From positions 327,448-391,447 of the forward strand of contig JAQMWT010000044.1 in NCBI GenBank assembly GCA_029834535.1: 64,000 nt of DNA. The letters are read 5' to 3'. Each line of letters opens with the position of its first letter. Position 1 is the first letter of the stretch. Position numbers and translations under genes: made by a program. The notes beneath the pieces were generated by a model. It was not told where the DNA came from. It saw nothing but the letters and a program-made list of their open reading frames with translations, and made no database searches. Shown one piece after another: positions 56,901 through 62,450 of the stretch. Source of the stretch: Chrysophaeum taylorii. Taxonomy: Eukaryota > Sar > Pelagophyceae > Pelagomonadales > Pelagomonadaceae.

Positions 56901-59900
56901 GACACGTCAACCCCGTCGAAGCGCACGCACAGGAAATGCCAGTCGCTGGGATTCGACACTCTCTCCGAAGGCCCTGAGAATTGCTCGTCACAGCTGGAAG
57001 CTCCACTGCCAACCCAAGATAAGCTTCCATCGTCGTCGCTGAACTGCAGCTCGAACCTCGAGCACGTATCGGCGCCTCCAGCAACTTCGTCTCCAGTATG
57101 GAAGAGCGCGTACCATGGCTCGTCGTCCGAGGAGTCGTCCGCGCGAGCCCAAGCGCAATACGTCCGAGGTTCGGCCCCGCCGATCGCGGCGTCGTCGCAG
57201 AACACGTTGCTCGAGCCGTTGAAGAGAAGCGCGCCGGCGGAGTCGCCGAGCCGATCGGTCGTTTCTGTCGCACCTCGGACCACGCAAGTCTGGCCGTTGC
57301 CAGTGTAGTCGACGGCGAGACCGTCCTCGAACGGGAAGTAGGCGACCAAGCCACCGAGATCGATGCAAAACGTCGTTGGCGAAAATGATGGCACAGAGCT
57401 CGGTGCTGGCGATGGCACTCGCGTAGGAACGAACGTAGGACTGCTCGAGGGATCACCCGTCGGCTTTGGTGACGGCACCGAGGTCGGCGCCGGACTTGGT
57501 CTGCATTTAGCGAGCCTGGCACTGAAGCGACCCGACTCGGTCAGCTTGTAGAGCTCGTCGATTTCTGCTGTCGAGAGCGCCGTGTCAAAGATCATGACGT
57601 CGTCGATCGCACCAACCCATCCCAGCGCGTCGCTGCTTGGCACGTCCTCGACGTGCCCGATGATGAAGTCAAGGTCGGAGCCCGTCGCGACATCTTCCGG
57701 GGGCGTGTACGTCACCAGCAAGTCGCCGTCGGCGTGGATAGACACGTCAACCCCGTCGAAGCGCACGCACAGGAAATGCCAGTCGCTGGGATTCGACACT
57801 CTCTCCGAAGGCTCTGAGAATTGCTCGTCACAGCTGGAAGCTCCACTGCCAATCCAAGATAAGCTTCCATCGTCGTCGCTGAACTGCAGCTCGAACCTCG
57901 AGCACGTATCGGCGCCACCAGCAACTTCGTCTCCAGTATGGAAGAGCGCGTACCATGGCTCGTCGTCCGAGGAGTCGTCCGCGCGAGCCCAAGCGCAATA
58001 CGTCCGAGGTTCGGCCCCGCCGATCGCGGCGTCGTCGCAGAACACGTTGCTCGAGCCGTTGAAGAGAAGCGCGCCGGCGGAGTCGCCGAGCCGATCGGTC
58101 GTTTCTGTCGCACCTCGGACCACGCAAGTCTGGCCGTTGCCAGTGTAGTCGACGGCGAGACCGTCCTCGAACGGAAAGTAGGCGACCAAGCCACCGAGAT
58201 CGATGCAAAACGTCGTTGGCGAAAATGATGGCACAGAGCTCGGTGCTGGCGATGGCACTCGCGTAGGACCGAACGTAGGACTGCTCGAGGGATCACCCGT
58301 CGGCTTTGGTGATGGCACGGAGGTTGGCTTTGGTGACGGCACCGAGGTCGGCGCCGGGCTTGGTCTGCATTTAGCGAGCCTGGCACTGAAGCGATCCGAC
58401 TCGGTCAGCTTGTAGAGCTCGTCGATTTCTGCTGTCGAGAGCGCCGTGTCAAAGATCATGACGTCGTCGATCGCACCAACCCATCCCAGCGCGTCGGTGC
58501 TAGGTACGTCCTCGACGTGCCCGATGATGAAGTCAAGGTCGGAGCCCGTCGCGACATCTTCCGGGGGCGTGTACGTCACCAGCAAGTCGCCGTCGGCGTG
58601 GATAGACACGTCAACCCCGTCGAAGCGCACGCACAGGAAATGCCAGTCGCTGGGATTCGACACTCTCTCCGAAGGCCCTGAGAATTGCTCGTCACAGCTG
58701 GAAGCTCCACTGCCAACCCAAGATAAGCTTCCATCGTCGTCGCTGAACTGCAGCTCGAACCTCGAGCACGTATCGGCGCCTCCAGTAACTTCGTCTCCAG
58801 TATGGAAGAGCGCGTACCATGGCTCGTCGTCCGAGGAGTCGTCCGCGCGAGCCCAAGCGCAATACGTCCGAGGTTCGGCCCCGCCGATCGCGGCGTCGTC
58901 GCAGAACACGTTGCTCGAGCCGTTGAAGAGAAGCGCGCCGGCGGAGTCGCCGAGCCGATCGGTCGTTTCTGTCGCACCTCGGACCACGCAAGTCTGGCCG
59001 TTGCCAGTGTAGTCGACGGCGAGACCGTCCTCGAACGGAAAGTAGGCGACCAAGCCACCGAGATCGATGCAAAACGTCGTTGGCGAAAATGATGGCACAG
59101 AGCTCGGTGCTGGCGATGGCACTCGCGTAGGACCGAACGTAGGACTGCTCGAGGGATCACCCGTCGGCTTTGGTGATGGCACGGAGGTTGGCTTTGGTGA
59201 CGGCACCGAGGTCGGCGCCGGACTTGGTCTGCATTTCGCGAGCCTGGCACTGAAGCGACCCGACTCGGTCAGCTTGTAGAGCTCGTCGATTTCTGCTGTC
59301 GAGAGCGCCGTGTCAAAGATCATAACGTCGTTGATCGCACCAACCCATCCCAGCGCGTCGGTGCTTGGCACGTCCTCGACGTGCCCAATGATGAAGTCAA
59401 GGTCGGAGCCCGTCGCGACATCTTCCGGGGGCGTGTACGTCACCAGCAAGTCGCCGTCGGCGTGGATAGACACGTCAACCCCGTCGAAGCGCACGCACAG
59501 GAAATGCCAGTCGCTGGGATTCGACACTCTCTCCGAAGGCCCTGAGAATTGCTCGTCACAGCTGGAAGCTCCACTGCCAACCCAAGATAAGCTTCCATCG
59601 TCGTCGCTGAACTGCAGCTCGAACCTCGAGCACGTATCGGCGCCACCAGCAACTTCGTCTCCAGTATGGAAGAGCGCGTACCATGGCTCGTCGTCCGAGG
59701 AGTCGTCCGCGCGAGCCCAAGCGCAATACGTCCGAGGTTCGGCCCCGCCGATCGCGGCGTCGTCGCAGAACACGTTGCTCGAGCCGTTGAAGAGAAGCGC
59801 GCCGGCGGAGTCGCCGAGCCGATCGGTCGTTTCTGTCGCACCTCGGACCACGCAAGTCTGGCCGTTGCCAGTGTAGTCGACGGCGAGACCGTCCTCGAAC

Positions 59901-60073
59901 GGAAAGTAGGCGACCAAGCCACCGAGATCGATGCAAAACGTCGTTGGCGAAAATGATGGCACAGAGCTCGGTGCTGGCGATGGCACTCGCGTAGGACCGA
60001 ACGTAGGACTGCTCGAGGGATCACCGTCGGCTTTGGTGACGGCACCGAGGTCGGCGCCGGACTTGGTCTGCAT
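38903..60073 (-). CDS. Giant repetitive cell-surface protein: LamG domains, PT-rich linkers, 16 choice-of-anchor-A-type domains, six-helix membrane anchor
   Basis: Open frame of 7056 codons ending with TAA at 38903. From N to C terminus it has four complete LamG domains, a PT-rich linker, fifteen tandem 294-residue units, another PT-rich linker, a final diverged anchor-A domain, a membrane-proximal domain, six hydrophobic helices and an acidic tail. The formal ATG at 60073 is not a credible start: it lies out of phase inside a repeat boundary, and LamG copies continue to the right beyond single-base frame breaks (60022 and others). No signal peptide is therefore visible; it should lie further upstream. 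Each domain is rich in paired Cys and N-glycosylation sequons, as expected for an extracellular protein. Likely an adhesin or cell-coat protein; the ligand is unknown. The frame's survival over 21 kb of repeats argues for coding function. Confidence 0.85.
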   Translation of the reverse strand: MQTKSGADLGAVTKADGDPSSSPTFGPTRVPSPAPSSVPSFSPTTFCIDLGGLVAYFPFEDGLAVDYTGNGQTCVVRGATETTDRLGDSAGALLFNGSSNVFCDDAAIGGAEPRTYCAWARADDSSDDEPWYALFHTGDEVAGGADTCSRFELQFSDDDGSLSWVGSGASSCDEQFSGPSERVSNPSDWHFLCVRFDGVDVSIHADGDLLVTYTPPEDVATGSDLDFIIGHVEDVPSTDALGWVGAINDVMIFDTALSTAEIDELYKLTESGRFSARLAKCRPSPAPTSVPSPKPTSVPSPKPTGDPSSSPTFGPTRVPSPAPSSVPSFSPTTFCIDLGGLVAYFPFEDGLAVDYTGNGQTCVVRGATETTDRLGDSAGALLFNGSSNVFCDDAAIGGAEPRTYCAWARADDSSDDEPWYALFHTGDEVTGGADTCSRFELQFSDDDGSLSWVGSGASSCDEQFSGPSERVSNPSDWHFLCVRFDGVDVSIHADGDLLVTYTPPEDVATGSDLDFIIGHVEDVPSTDALGWVGAIDDVMIFDTALSTAEIDELYKLTESDRFSARLAKCRPSPAPTSVPSPKPTSVPSPKPTGDPSSSPTFGPTRVPSPAPSSVPSFSPTTFCIDLGGLVAYFPFEDGLAVDYTGNGQTCVVRGATETTDRLGDSAGALLFNGSSNVFCDDAAIGGAEPRTYCAWARADDSSDDEPWYALFHTGDEVAGGADTCSRFELQFSDDDGSLSWIGSGASSCDEQFSEPSERVSNPSDWHFLCVRFDGVDVSIHADGDLLVTYTPPEDVATGSDLDFIIGHVEDVPSSDALGWVGAIDDVMIFDTALSTAEIDELYKLTESGRFSARLAKCRPSPAPTSVPSPKPTGDPSSSPTFVPTRVPSPAPSSVPSFSPTTFCIDLGGLVAYFPFEDGLAVDYTGNGQTCVVRGATETTDRLGDSAGALLFNGSSNVFCDDAAIGGAEPRTYCAWARADDSSDDEPWYALFHTGDEVAGGADTCSRFELQFSDDDGSLSWVGSGASSCDEQFSGPSERVSNPSDWHFLCVRFDGVDVSIHADGDLLVTYTPPEDVATGSDLDFIIGHVEDVPSSDALGWVGAIDDVMIFDTALSTPEIDELYKLIESDRFSARLAKCRPSPAPTSVPSPMPTSGPVSAPTAQPTSTPLAGPTSAPSQGPLAAPTAVPSSAPVPEPTVSPSVLPVSAPTPQPTSTPLAGPTSAPSQGPLAAPTAVPSSAPVPEPTVSPSGLPISAPTPHPTSSPLAGPTAVPSSAPVPEPTVSPSGLPVSAPTPQPTSVPLAGPTAVPSSAPVPARTVSPSGLPVSAPTPQPTSSPLASPTAVPSSAPVPEPTVSPSGLPVSAPTPQPTSVPLAGPTAVPSLAPVPEPTVSPSGLPVSAPTPQPTSVSLAGPTAVPSSAPVPDPTVSPSGLPVSAPTPQPTSSPLAGPTSAPSQGPLAAPTAVPSSAPVPEPTVSPSGLPISAPTPQPTSSPLAGPTAVPSSAPVPEPTVSPSGLPVSAPTPQPTSSPLAGPTAVPSSAPVPEPTVSPSGLPVSAPTPQPTSSPLAGPTSAPSQGPLAAPTAVPSSAPVPEPTVRPSVLPVSAPTPQPTSSPLAGPTSTPSQGPLATPTAVPSSAPVPEPTVSPSALPVSAPTPQPTSTPLAGPTSAPYRGPLATPTAAPSLSAPTTLDGVCPPNATTYSCEEDDVYTKLITKFRQYALITRDDADISAKSIYGPIVIGGNLTRKDDGDSIEIASNFQDRGPSYVNDGLPLDNVRFQSGVNTSFLPGWFKSWEDIEALALSIEPSENVYVVTQQAGDTWNLFDFGDQNAQGANNGKTLVVFLGTADVVLTDGGGRQFGPSVLAPFAHVELLNQNIGYVDGFIVAKSYDGNDLNGIELHGRGYTGEYECSCPTPTALPSLAPLPVPTVSLSGSPISAPTAQSTSTPFAAGPTRTPSHGPLETPTALPSSVLVPAPTTLTPSASDGVCPPNATTYSCEEDDVYTKLITKFRQYALITRDDADISAKSIYGPIVIGGNLTRKDDGASIEIASNFQDRGPSYVNDGLPLDNVRFQSGVNTSFLPGWFKSWDDIEALALSIEPSENVYVVTQQAGDTWNLFDFGDQNAQGANNGKTLVVFLGTADVVLTDGGGRQFGPSVLAPFAHVELLNQNIGYVDGFIVAKSYDGNDLNGIELHGRGYTGEYECSCPTPTALPSLAPLPVPTVSLSGSPISAPTAQPTSTPFAAGPTRTPSHGPLETPTALPSSVLVPAPTTLTPSASDGVCPPNATTYSCEEDDVYTKLITKFRQYALITRDDADISAKSIYGPIVIGGNLTRKDDGDSIEIASNFQDRGPSYVNDGLPLDNVRFQSGVNTSFLPGWFKSWDDIEALALSIEPSENVYVVTQQAGDTWNLFDFGDQNAQGANNGKTLVVFLGTADVVLTDGGGRQFGPSVLAPFAHVELLNQNIGYVDGFIVAKSYDGNDLNGIELHGRGYTGEYECSCPTPTALPSLAPLPVPTVSLSGSPISAPTAQPTSTPFAAGPTRTPSHGPLGTPTALPSSVLVPAPTTLTPSASDGVCPPNATTYSCEEDDVYTKLITKFRQYALITRDDADISAKSIYGPIVIGGNLTRKDDGASIEIASNFQDRGPSYVNDGLPLDNVRFQSGVNTSFLPGWFKSWDDIEALALSIEPSENVYVVTQQAGDTWNLFDFGDQNAQGANNGKTLVVFLGTADVVLTDGGGRQFGPSVLAPFAHVELLNQNIGYVDGFIVAKSYDGNDLNGIELHGRGYTGEYECSCPTPTALPSLAPLPVPTVSLSGSPISAPTAQPTSTPFAAGPTRTPSHGPLETPTALPSSVLVPAPTTLTPSASDGVCPPNATTYSCEEDDVYTKLITKFRQYALITRDDADISAKSIYGPIVIGGNLTRKDDGASIEIASNFQDRGPSYVNDGLPLDNVRFQSGVNTSFLPGWFKSWDDIEALALSIEPSENVYVVTQQAGDTWNLFDFGDQNAQGANNGKTLVVFLGTADVVLTDGGGRQFGPSVLAPFAHVELLNQNIGYVDGFIVAKSYDGNDLNGIELHGRGYTGEYECSCPTPTALPSLAPLPVPTVSLSGSPISAPTAQSTSTPFAAGPTRTPSHGPLETPTALPSSVLVPAPTTLTPSASDGVCPPNATTYSCEEDDVYTKLITKFRQYALITRDDADISAKSIYGPIVIGGNLTRKDDGASIEIASNFQDRGPSYVNDGLPLDNVRFQSGVNTSFLPGWFKSWDDIEALALSIEPSENVYVVTQQAGDTWNLFDFGDQNAQGANNGKTLVVFLGTADVVLTDGGGRQFGPSVLAPFAHVELLNQNIGYVDGFIVAKSYDGNDLNGIELHGRGYTGEYECSCPTPTALPSLAPLPVPTVSLSGSPISAPTAQPTSTPFAAGPTRTPSHGPLETPTALPSSVLVPAPTTLTPSASDGVCPPNATTYSCEEDDVYTKLITKFRQYALITRDDADISAKSIYGPIVIGGNLTRKDDGASIEIASNFQDRGPSYVNDGLPLDNVRFQSGVNTSFLPGWFKSWDDIEALALSIEPSENVYVVTQQAGDTWNLFDFGDQNAQGANNGKTLVVFLGTADVVLTDGGGRQFGPSVLAPFAHVELLNQNIGYVDGFIVAKSYDGNDLNGIELHGRGYTGEYECSCPTPTALPSLAPLPVPTVSLSGSPISAPTAQSTSTPFAAGPTRTPSHGPLETPTALPSSVLVPAPTTLTPSASDGVCPPNATTYSCEEDDVYTKLITKFRQYALITRDDADISAKSIYGPIVIGGNLTRKDDGASIEIASNFQDRGPSYVNDGLPLDNVRFQSGVNTSFLPGWFKSWDDIEALALSIEPSENVYVVTQQAGDTWNLFDFGDQNAQGANNGKTLVVFLGTADVVLTDGGGRQFGPSVLAPFAHVELLNQNIGYVDGFIVAKSYDGNDLNGIELHGRGYTGEYECSCPTPTALPSLAPLPVPTVSLSGSPISAPTAQSTSTPFAAGPTRTPSHGPLETPTALPSSVLVPAPTTLTPSASDGVCPPNATTYSCEEDDVYTKLITKFRQYALITRDDADISAKSIYGPIVIGGNLTRKDDGASIEIASNFQDRGPSYVNDGLPLDNVRFQSGVNTSFLPGWFKSWDDIEALALSIEPSENVYVVTQQAGDTWNLFDFGDQNAQGANNGKTLVVFLGTADVVLTDGGGRQFGPSVLAPFAHVELLNQNIGYVDGFIVAKSYDGNDLNGIELHGRGYTGEYECSCPTPTALPSLAPLPVPTVSLSGSPISAPTAQSTSTPFAAGPTRTPSHGPLETPTALPSSVLVPAPTTLTPSASDGVCPPNATTYSCEEDDVYTKLITKFRQYALITRDDADISAKSIYGPIVIGGNLTRKDDGASIEIASNFQDRGPSYVNDGLPLDNVRFQSGVNTSFLPGWFKSWDDIEALALSIEPSENVYVVTQQAGDTWNLFDFGDQNAQGANNGKTLVVFLGTADVVLTDGGGRQFGPSVLAPFAHVELLNQNIGYVDGFIVAKSYDGNDLNGIELHGRGYTGEYECSCPTPTALPSLAPLPVPTVSLSGSPISAPTAQPTSTPFAAGPTRTPSHGPLETPTALPSSVLVPAPTTLTPSASDGVCPPNATTYSCEEDDVYTKLITKFRQYALITRDDADISAKSIYGPIVIGGNLTRKDDGASIEIASNFQDRGPSYVNDGLPLDNVRFQSGVNTSFLPGWFKSWDDIEALALSIEPSENVYVVTQQAGDTWNLFDFGDQNAQGANNGKTLVVFLGTADVVLTDGGGRQFGPSVLAPFAHVELLNQNIGYVDGFIVAKSYDGNDLNGIELHGRGYTGEYECSCPTPTALPSLAPLPVPTVSLSGSPISAPTAQPTSTPFAAGPTRTPSHGPLETPTALPSSVLVPAPTTLTPSASDGVCPPNATTYSCEEDDVYTKLITKFRQYALITRDDADISAKSIYGPIVIGGNLTRKDDGASIEIASNFQDRGPSYVNDGLPLDNVRFQSGVNTSFLPGWFKSWDDIEALALSIEPSENVYVVTQQAGDTWNLFDFGDQNAQGANNGKTLVVFLGTADVVLTDGGGRQFGPSVLAPFAHVELLNQNIGYVDGFIVAKSYDGNDLNGIELHGRGYTGEYECSCPTPTALPSLAPLPVPTVSLSGSPISAPTAQSTSTPFAAGPTRTPSHGPLETPTALPSSVLVPAPTTLTPSASDGVCPPNATTYSCEEDDVYTKLITKFRQYALITRDDADISAKSIYGPIVIGGNLTRKDDGASIEIASNFQDRGPSYVNDGLPLDNVRFQSGVNTSFLPGWFKSWDDIEALALSIEPSENVYVVTQQAGDTWNLFDFGDQNAQGANNGKTLVVFLGTADVVLTDGGGRQFGPSVLAPFAHVELLNQNIGYVDGFIVAKSYDGNDLNGIELHGRGYTGEYECSCPTPTALPSLAPLPVPTVSLSGSPISAPTAQSTSTPFAAGPTRTPSHGPLETPTALPSSVLVPAPTTLTPSASDGVCPPNATTYSCEEDDVYTKLITKFRQYALITRDDADISAKSIYGPIVIGGNLTRKDDGASIEIASNFQDRGPSYVNDGLPLDNVRFQSGVNTSFLPGWFKSWDDIEALALSIEPSENVYVVTQQAGDTWNLFDFGDQNAQGANNGKTLVVFLGTADVLLTDGGGRQFGPSVLAPFAHVELLNQNIGYVDGFIVAKSYDGNDLNGIELHGRGYTGEYECSCPTPTALPSLAPLPVPTVSLSGSPVSAPTAQPTSTPFAAGPTRTPSHGPLETPTALPSSVLVPAPTTLTPSASDGVCPPNATTYSCEEDDVYTKLITKFRQYALITRDDADISAKSIYGPIVIGGNLTRKDDGASIEIASNFQDRGPSYVNDGLPLDNVRFQSGVNTSFLPGWFKSWDDIEALALSIEPSENVYVVTQQAGDTWNLFDFGDQNAQGANNGKTLVVFLGTADVVLTDGGGRQFGPSVLAPFAHVELLNQNIGYVDGFIVAKSYDGNDLNGIELHGRGYTGEYECSCPTPTALPSLAPLPVPTVGLSGSPISAPTAQPTSTPFAAGPTRTPSQGPLATPTALPSSAPLQAPTVSPSASPVSAPTAQPTSTPFAAGPTRTPSQGPHAAPTALRSLAPVPDPTVSPSGSPVSAPTLQPTSTPLAGPTSAPSRGPLAAPTAFPSATPLQAPTVSPSGLPISAPTLQPTSTPLAGPTSGPSRGPLPAPTALRSLAPVPDPTVSPSGSPVSAPTLQPTSTPLAGPTSAPSRGPLAAPTALPSSAPVPDPTVSPSGSPISAPTSQPTSTPLAGPTSAPSRGPLAAPTALPSATPLQAPTVSPSGLPISAPTLQPTSTPLAGPTSGPSRGPLPAPTALPSLAPVPDPTVSPSGSPISAPTSQPSSTPLAGPTSAPSQGPLAAPTALPSSAPVPAPTTRDGVCPPNGTTFSCEENDVYSKLITKFRQYTLITRDDADIAAKTIYGPIVIGGNLTRKDGGDSIEIASNFQDQGPSYVNDGLPLDNVRFQSGVNTSFLPGWFKSWEDIEALALSIEPAENVYVVTQQAGDTWNLFDFGDQNSQGANNGKTLVVFLGTADVLLTDGGGRQFGPSVLAPFAHVELLNQNIGYVDGFIVAKSYNGNDLNGIELHGRGYTGEYECSCPKTSSAAAAAASGDSMILSTMSVLDAEDAEIDMANNSAHLYVGDTFALSYTFRASAQNVRVKTLLCANGDDVEPCREFSDLIANESFVQAGTVVSTHTLPSPSLGVPRYDYRFVTYVVAAATGGGRRRLSETVFYTGEFAILEDEAASSQQHRSFSSSSSSNCYVAVGIITLAGLIVVGRKRSPFLYFAVCDAGCDFLFVCLRHGVYSWIGLAIIAARVLFSLLATKKYLEPSLVVGIAFSPWLLLPGTIITTGSPRVYARAIAISAASSALQLVTKIAFLILADPDYATALGFFTNLVVLAYGMLQFFRSRGLYAAPSFAGFLDDSIDELFIEIDEIPSDNKPNPLLVDVPPKELREIVEVSEYKDDDLFATDPLPPDDVFLSLEEEEEGAYARRTGIFFSETA
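38906..40117 (-). other. C-terminal membrane module of the giant protein
   Basis: Directly after the last anchor-A domain comes an Ala run, then about 140 residues with strand-like pattern and two Cys (VKTLLCANGDDVEPCREF), ending in a Ser run (39637-39655). Six hydrophobic segments follow between about 39640 and 39195: YVAVGIITLAGLIVV, FLYFAVCDAGCDFLFVCL, WIGLAIIAARVLFSLL, SLVVGIAFSPWLLLPGTI, ISAASSALQLVTKIAFLILA and GFFTNLVVLAYGMLQFF. The last 96 residues are acidic (DDDLF, EEEEE) and probably cytoplasmic. A multi-pass anchor for an adhesin is unusual; single-pass or GPI anchors are the norm. Confidence 0.7.
40118..40790 (-). other. Choice-of-anchor-A-type domain, membrane-proximal diverged copy
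   Basis: Same fold signature as the tandem units but with its own substitutions (PPNGTTFSCEENDVY, IAAKTIYGPIVIGGN, SYNGNDLNG). It lies outside the tandem array, separated by a PT-rich linker, and has escaped the homogenisation seen in the array. Confidence 0.75.
40791..41997 (-). repeat. PT-rich linker between tandem array and last anchor-A domain
   Basis: Low-complexity repeats of the type SAPTLQPTSTPLAGPTSAPS, period about 48 residues (144 bases). Likely an extended, O-glycosylated stalk. The plus-strand open frames over it are shadows of the repeat period. Confidence 0.8.
41998..55016 (-). repeat. Tandem array of fifteen 882-base units encoding choice-of-anchor-A-type domains plus PT linker
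   Basis: Fifteen units with an exact 882-base (294-codon) period, nearly identical to one another. Each begins DGVCPPNATTYSCEEDDVY and contains IYGPIVIGGNLTRKDD, a KTLVVFLGTADVVLTDGGG strand, QFGPSVLAPFAHVELL, NIGYVDGFIVAKSYDG and the end GRGYTGEYECSCP, then a linker of about 70 residues. The pattern (vGGNLT... VLAPfA.v...G.vdGfivAks) matches the bacterial choice-of-anchor A family (TIGR04215 type), which is attached to cell surfaces by different anchors. Cys pairs at both ends probably close the domain. Linker variants AQPTS and AQSTS alternate irregularly along the array. Confidence 0.85.
55017..56704 (-). repeat. PT-rich linker between LamG and anchor-A regions
   Basis: About fourteen imperfect units of 36 or 48 residues of the form SAPTPQPTSSPLAGPTAVPS...EPTVSPSGLPV (broken here). 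The longer form has an extra SAPSQGPLAAPT. The base-level period is 108 or 144, keeping the frame. Confidence 0.8.
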
Positions 60074-62450
60074 TTCGCGAGCCTGGCACTGAAGCGATCC
60101 GACTCGGTCAGCTTGTAGAGCTCGTCGATTTCTGCTGTCGAGAGCGCCGTGTCAAAGATCATGACGTCGTCGATCGCACCAACCCATCCCAGCGCGTCGC
60201 TGCTTGGCACGTCCTCGACGTGCCCGATGATGAAGTCCAGGTCGGAACCCGTCGCGACATCTTCCGGGGGCGTGTACGTCACCAGCAAGTCGCCGTCGGC
60301 GTGGATAGACACGTCAACCCCGTCGAAGCGCACGCACAGGAAATGCCAGTCGCTGGGATTCGACACTCTCTCCGAAGGCCCTGAGAATTGCTCGTCACAG
60401 CTGGAAGCTCCACTGCCAACCCAAGATAAGCTTCCATCGTCGTCGCTGAACTGCAGCTCGAACCTCGAGCACGTATCGGCGCCACCAGCAACTTCGTCTC
60501 CAGTATGAAAGAGCGCGTACCATGGCTCGTCGTCCGAGGAGTCGTCCGCGCGAGCCCAAGCGCAATACGTCCGAGGTTCGGCCCCGCCGATCGCGGCGTC
60601 GTCGCAGAACACGTTGCTCGAGCCGTTGAAGAGAAGCGCGCCGGCGGAGTCGCCGAGCCGATCGGTCGTTTCTGTCGCACCTCGGACCACGCAAGTCTGG
60701 CCGTTGCCAGTGTAGTCGACGGCGAGACCGTCCTCGAACGGAAAGTAGGCGACCAAGCCACCGAGATCGATGCAAAACGTCGTTGGCGAAAATGATGGCA
60801 CAGAGCTCGGTGCTGGCGATGGCACTCGCGTAGGACCGAACGTAGGACTGCTCGAGGGATCACCGTCGGCTTTGGTGACGGCACCGAGGTCGGCGCCGGA
60901 CTTGGTCTGCATTTAGCGAGCCTGGCACTGAAGCGATCCGACTCGGTCAGCTTGTAGAGCTCGTCGATTTCTGCTGTCGAGAGCGCCGTGTCAAAGATCA
61001 TGACGTCGTCGATCGCACCAACCCATCCCAGCGCGTCGCTGCTTGGCACGTCCTCGACGTGCCCGATGATGAAGTCAAGGTCGGAGCCCGTCGCGACATC
61101 TTCCGAAGGCGTGTACGTCACCAGCAAGTCGCCGTCGGCGTGGATAGACACGTCAACCCCGTCGAAGCGCACGCACAGGAAATGCCAGTCGCTGGGATTC
61201 GACACTCTCTCCGAAGGCCCTGAGAATTGCTCGTCACAGCTGGAAGCTCCACTGCCAACCCAAGATAAGCTTCCATCGTCGTCGCTGAACTGCAGCTCGA
61301 ACCTCGAGCACGTATCGGCGCCTCCAGCAACTTCGTCTCCAGTATGGAAGAGCGCGTACCATGGCTCGTCGTCCGAGGAGTCGTCCGCGCGAGCCCAAGC
61401 GCAATACGTCCGAGGTTTGGCCCGCCGATCGCGGCGTCGTCGCAGAACACGTTGCTCGAGCCGTTGAAGAGAAGCGCGCCGGCGGAGTCGCCGAGCCGAT
61501 CGGTCGTTTCTGTCGCACCTCGGACCACGCAAGTCTGGCCGTTGCCAGTGTAGTCGACGGCGAGACCGTCCTCGAACGGAAAGTAGGCGACCAAGCCACC
61601 GAGATCGATGCAAAACGTCGTTGGCGAAAATGATGGCACAGAGCTCGGTGCTGGCGATGGCACTCGCGTAGGACCGAACGTAGGACTGCTCGAGGGATCA
61701 CCCGTCGGCTTTGGTGACGGCACGAGGTCGGCGCCGGACTTGGTCTGCATTTAGCGAGCCTGGCACTGAAGCGATCCGACTCGGTCAGCTTGTAGAGCTC
61801 GTCGATTTCTGCTGTCGAGAGCGCCGTGTCAAAGATCATGACGTCGTCGATCGCACCAACCCATCCCAGCGCGTCGTGCTTGGCACGTCCTCGACGTGCC
61901 CGATGATGAAGTCAGGTCGGAGCCCGTCGCGACATCTTCCGGGGCGTGTACGTCACCAGCAAGTCGCCGTCGGCGTGGATAGACACGTCAACCCCGTCGA
62001 AGCGCACGCACAGGAAATGCCAGTCGCTGGGATTCGACACTCTCTCCGAAGGCTCTGAGAATTGCTCGTCACAGCTGGAAGCTCCACTGCCAACCCAAGA
62101 TAAGCTTCCATCGTCGTCGCTGAACTGCAGCTCGAACCTCGAGCACGTATCGGCGCCTCCAGCAACTTTGTCTCCTGAATGAAAGAGCGCGTACCATGGC
62201 TCGTCGTCCGAGGAGTCGTCCGCGCGAGCCCAAGCACAATAAGTCCGAGGTTCGGCCCCGCCGATCGCGGCGTCGTCGCAGAACACGTTGCTCGAGCCGT
62301 TGAAGAGAAGCGCCGGCGGAGTCGCCGAGCCGATCGGTCGTTTCTGTCGCACCTCGGACCACGCAAGTCTGGCCGTTGCCAGTGTAGTCGACGGCGAGAC
62401 CGTCCTCGAACGGAAGTAGGCGATCAACCACCGAGATCGATGCAAAATTG
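56705..62450 (-). repeat. Array of seven LamG/concanavalin A-like domains
   Basis: Seven copies, about 668 bases each, with PT linkers; starts (FCIDLGG) lie near 57371, 58211, 59075, 59939, 60778, 61616 and 62450. Domain pattern: LVAYFPFEDGLAVDYTGNG, GATETTDRLGDSAGALLFNG, WHFLCVRFDGVDVSIHADG, GWVGAIDDVMIFDTALS and EIDELYKL, typical of the LamG_3 jelly roll that binds glycans or proteins. Spacings are 840, 864, 864, 839, 838 and about 834. The last three are not multiples of three, so the rightmost copies are out of frame with one another. The first four (low coordinates) are in the long open frame. Confidence 0.85.

Noticed and set aside
60071-60073. ATG at 60073 as the true start of the giant gene
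   Set aside because: It is an out-of-phase reading of a linker (CRPSPAPTS in the proper frame) created by a one-base deletion. Further LamG copies lie upstream and there is no signal peptide.
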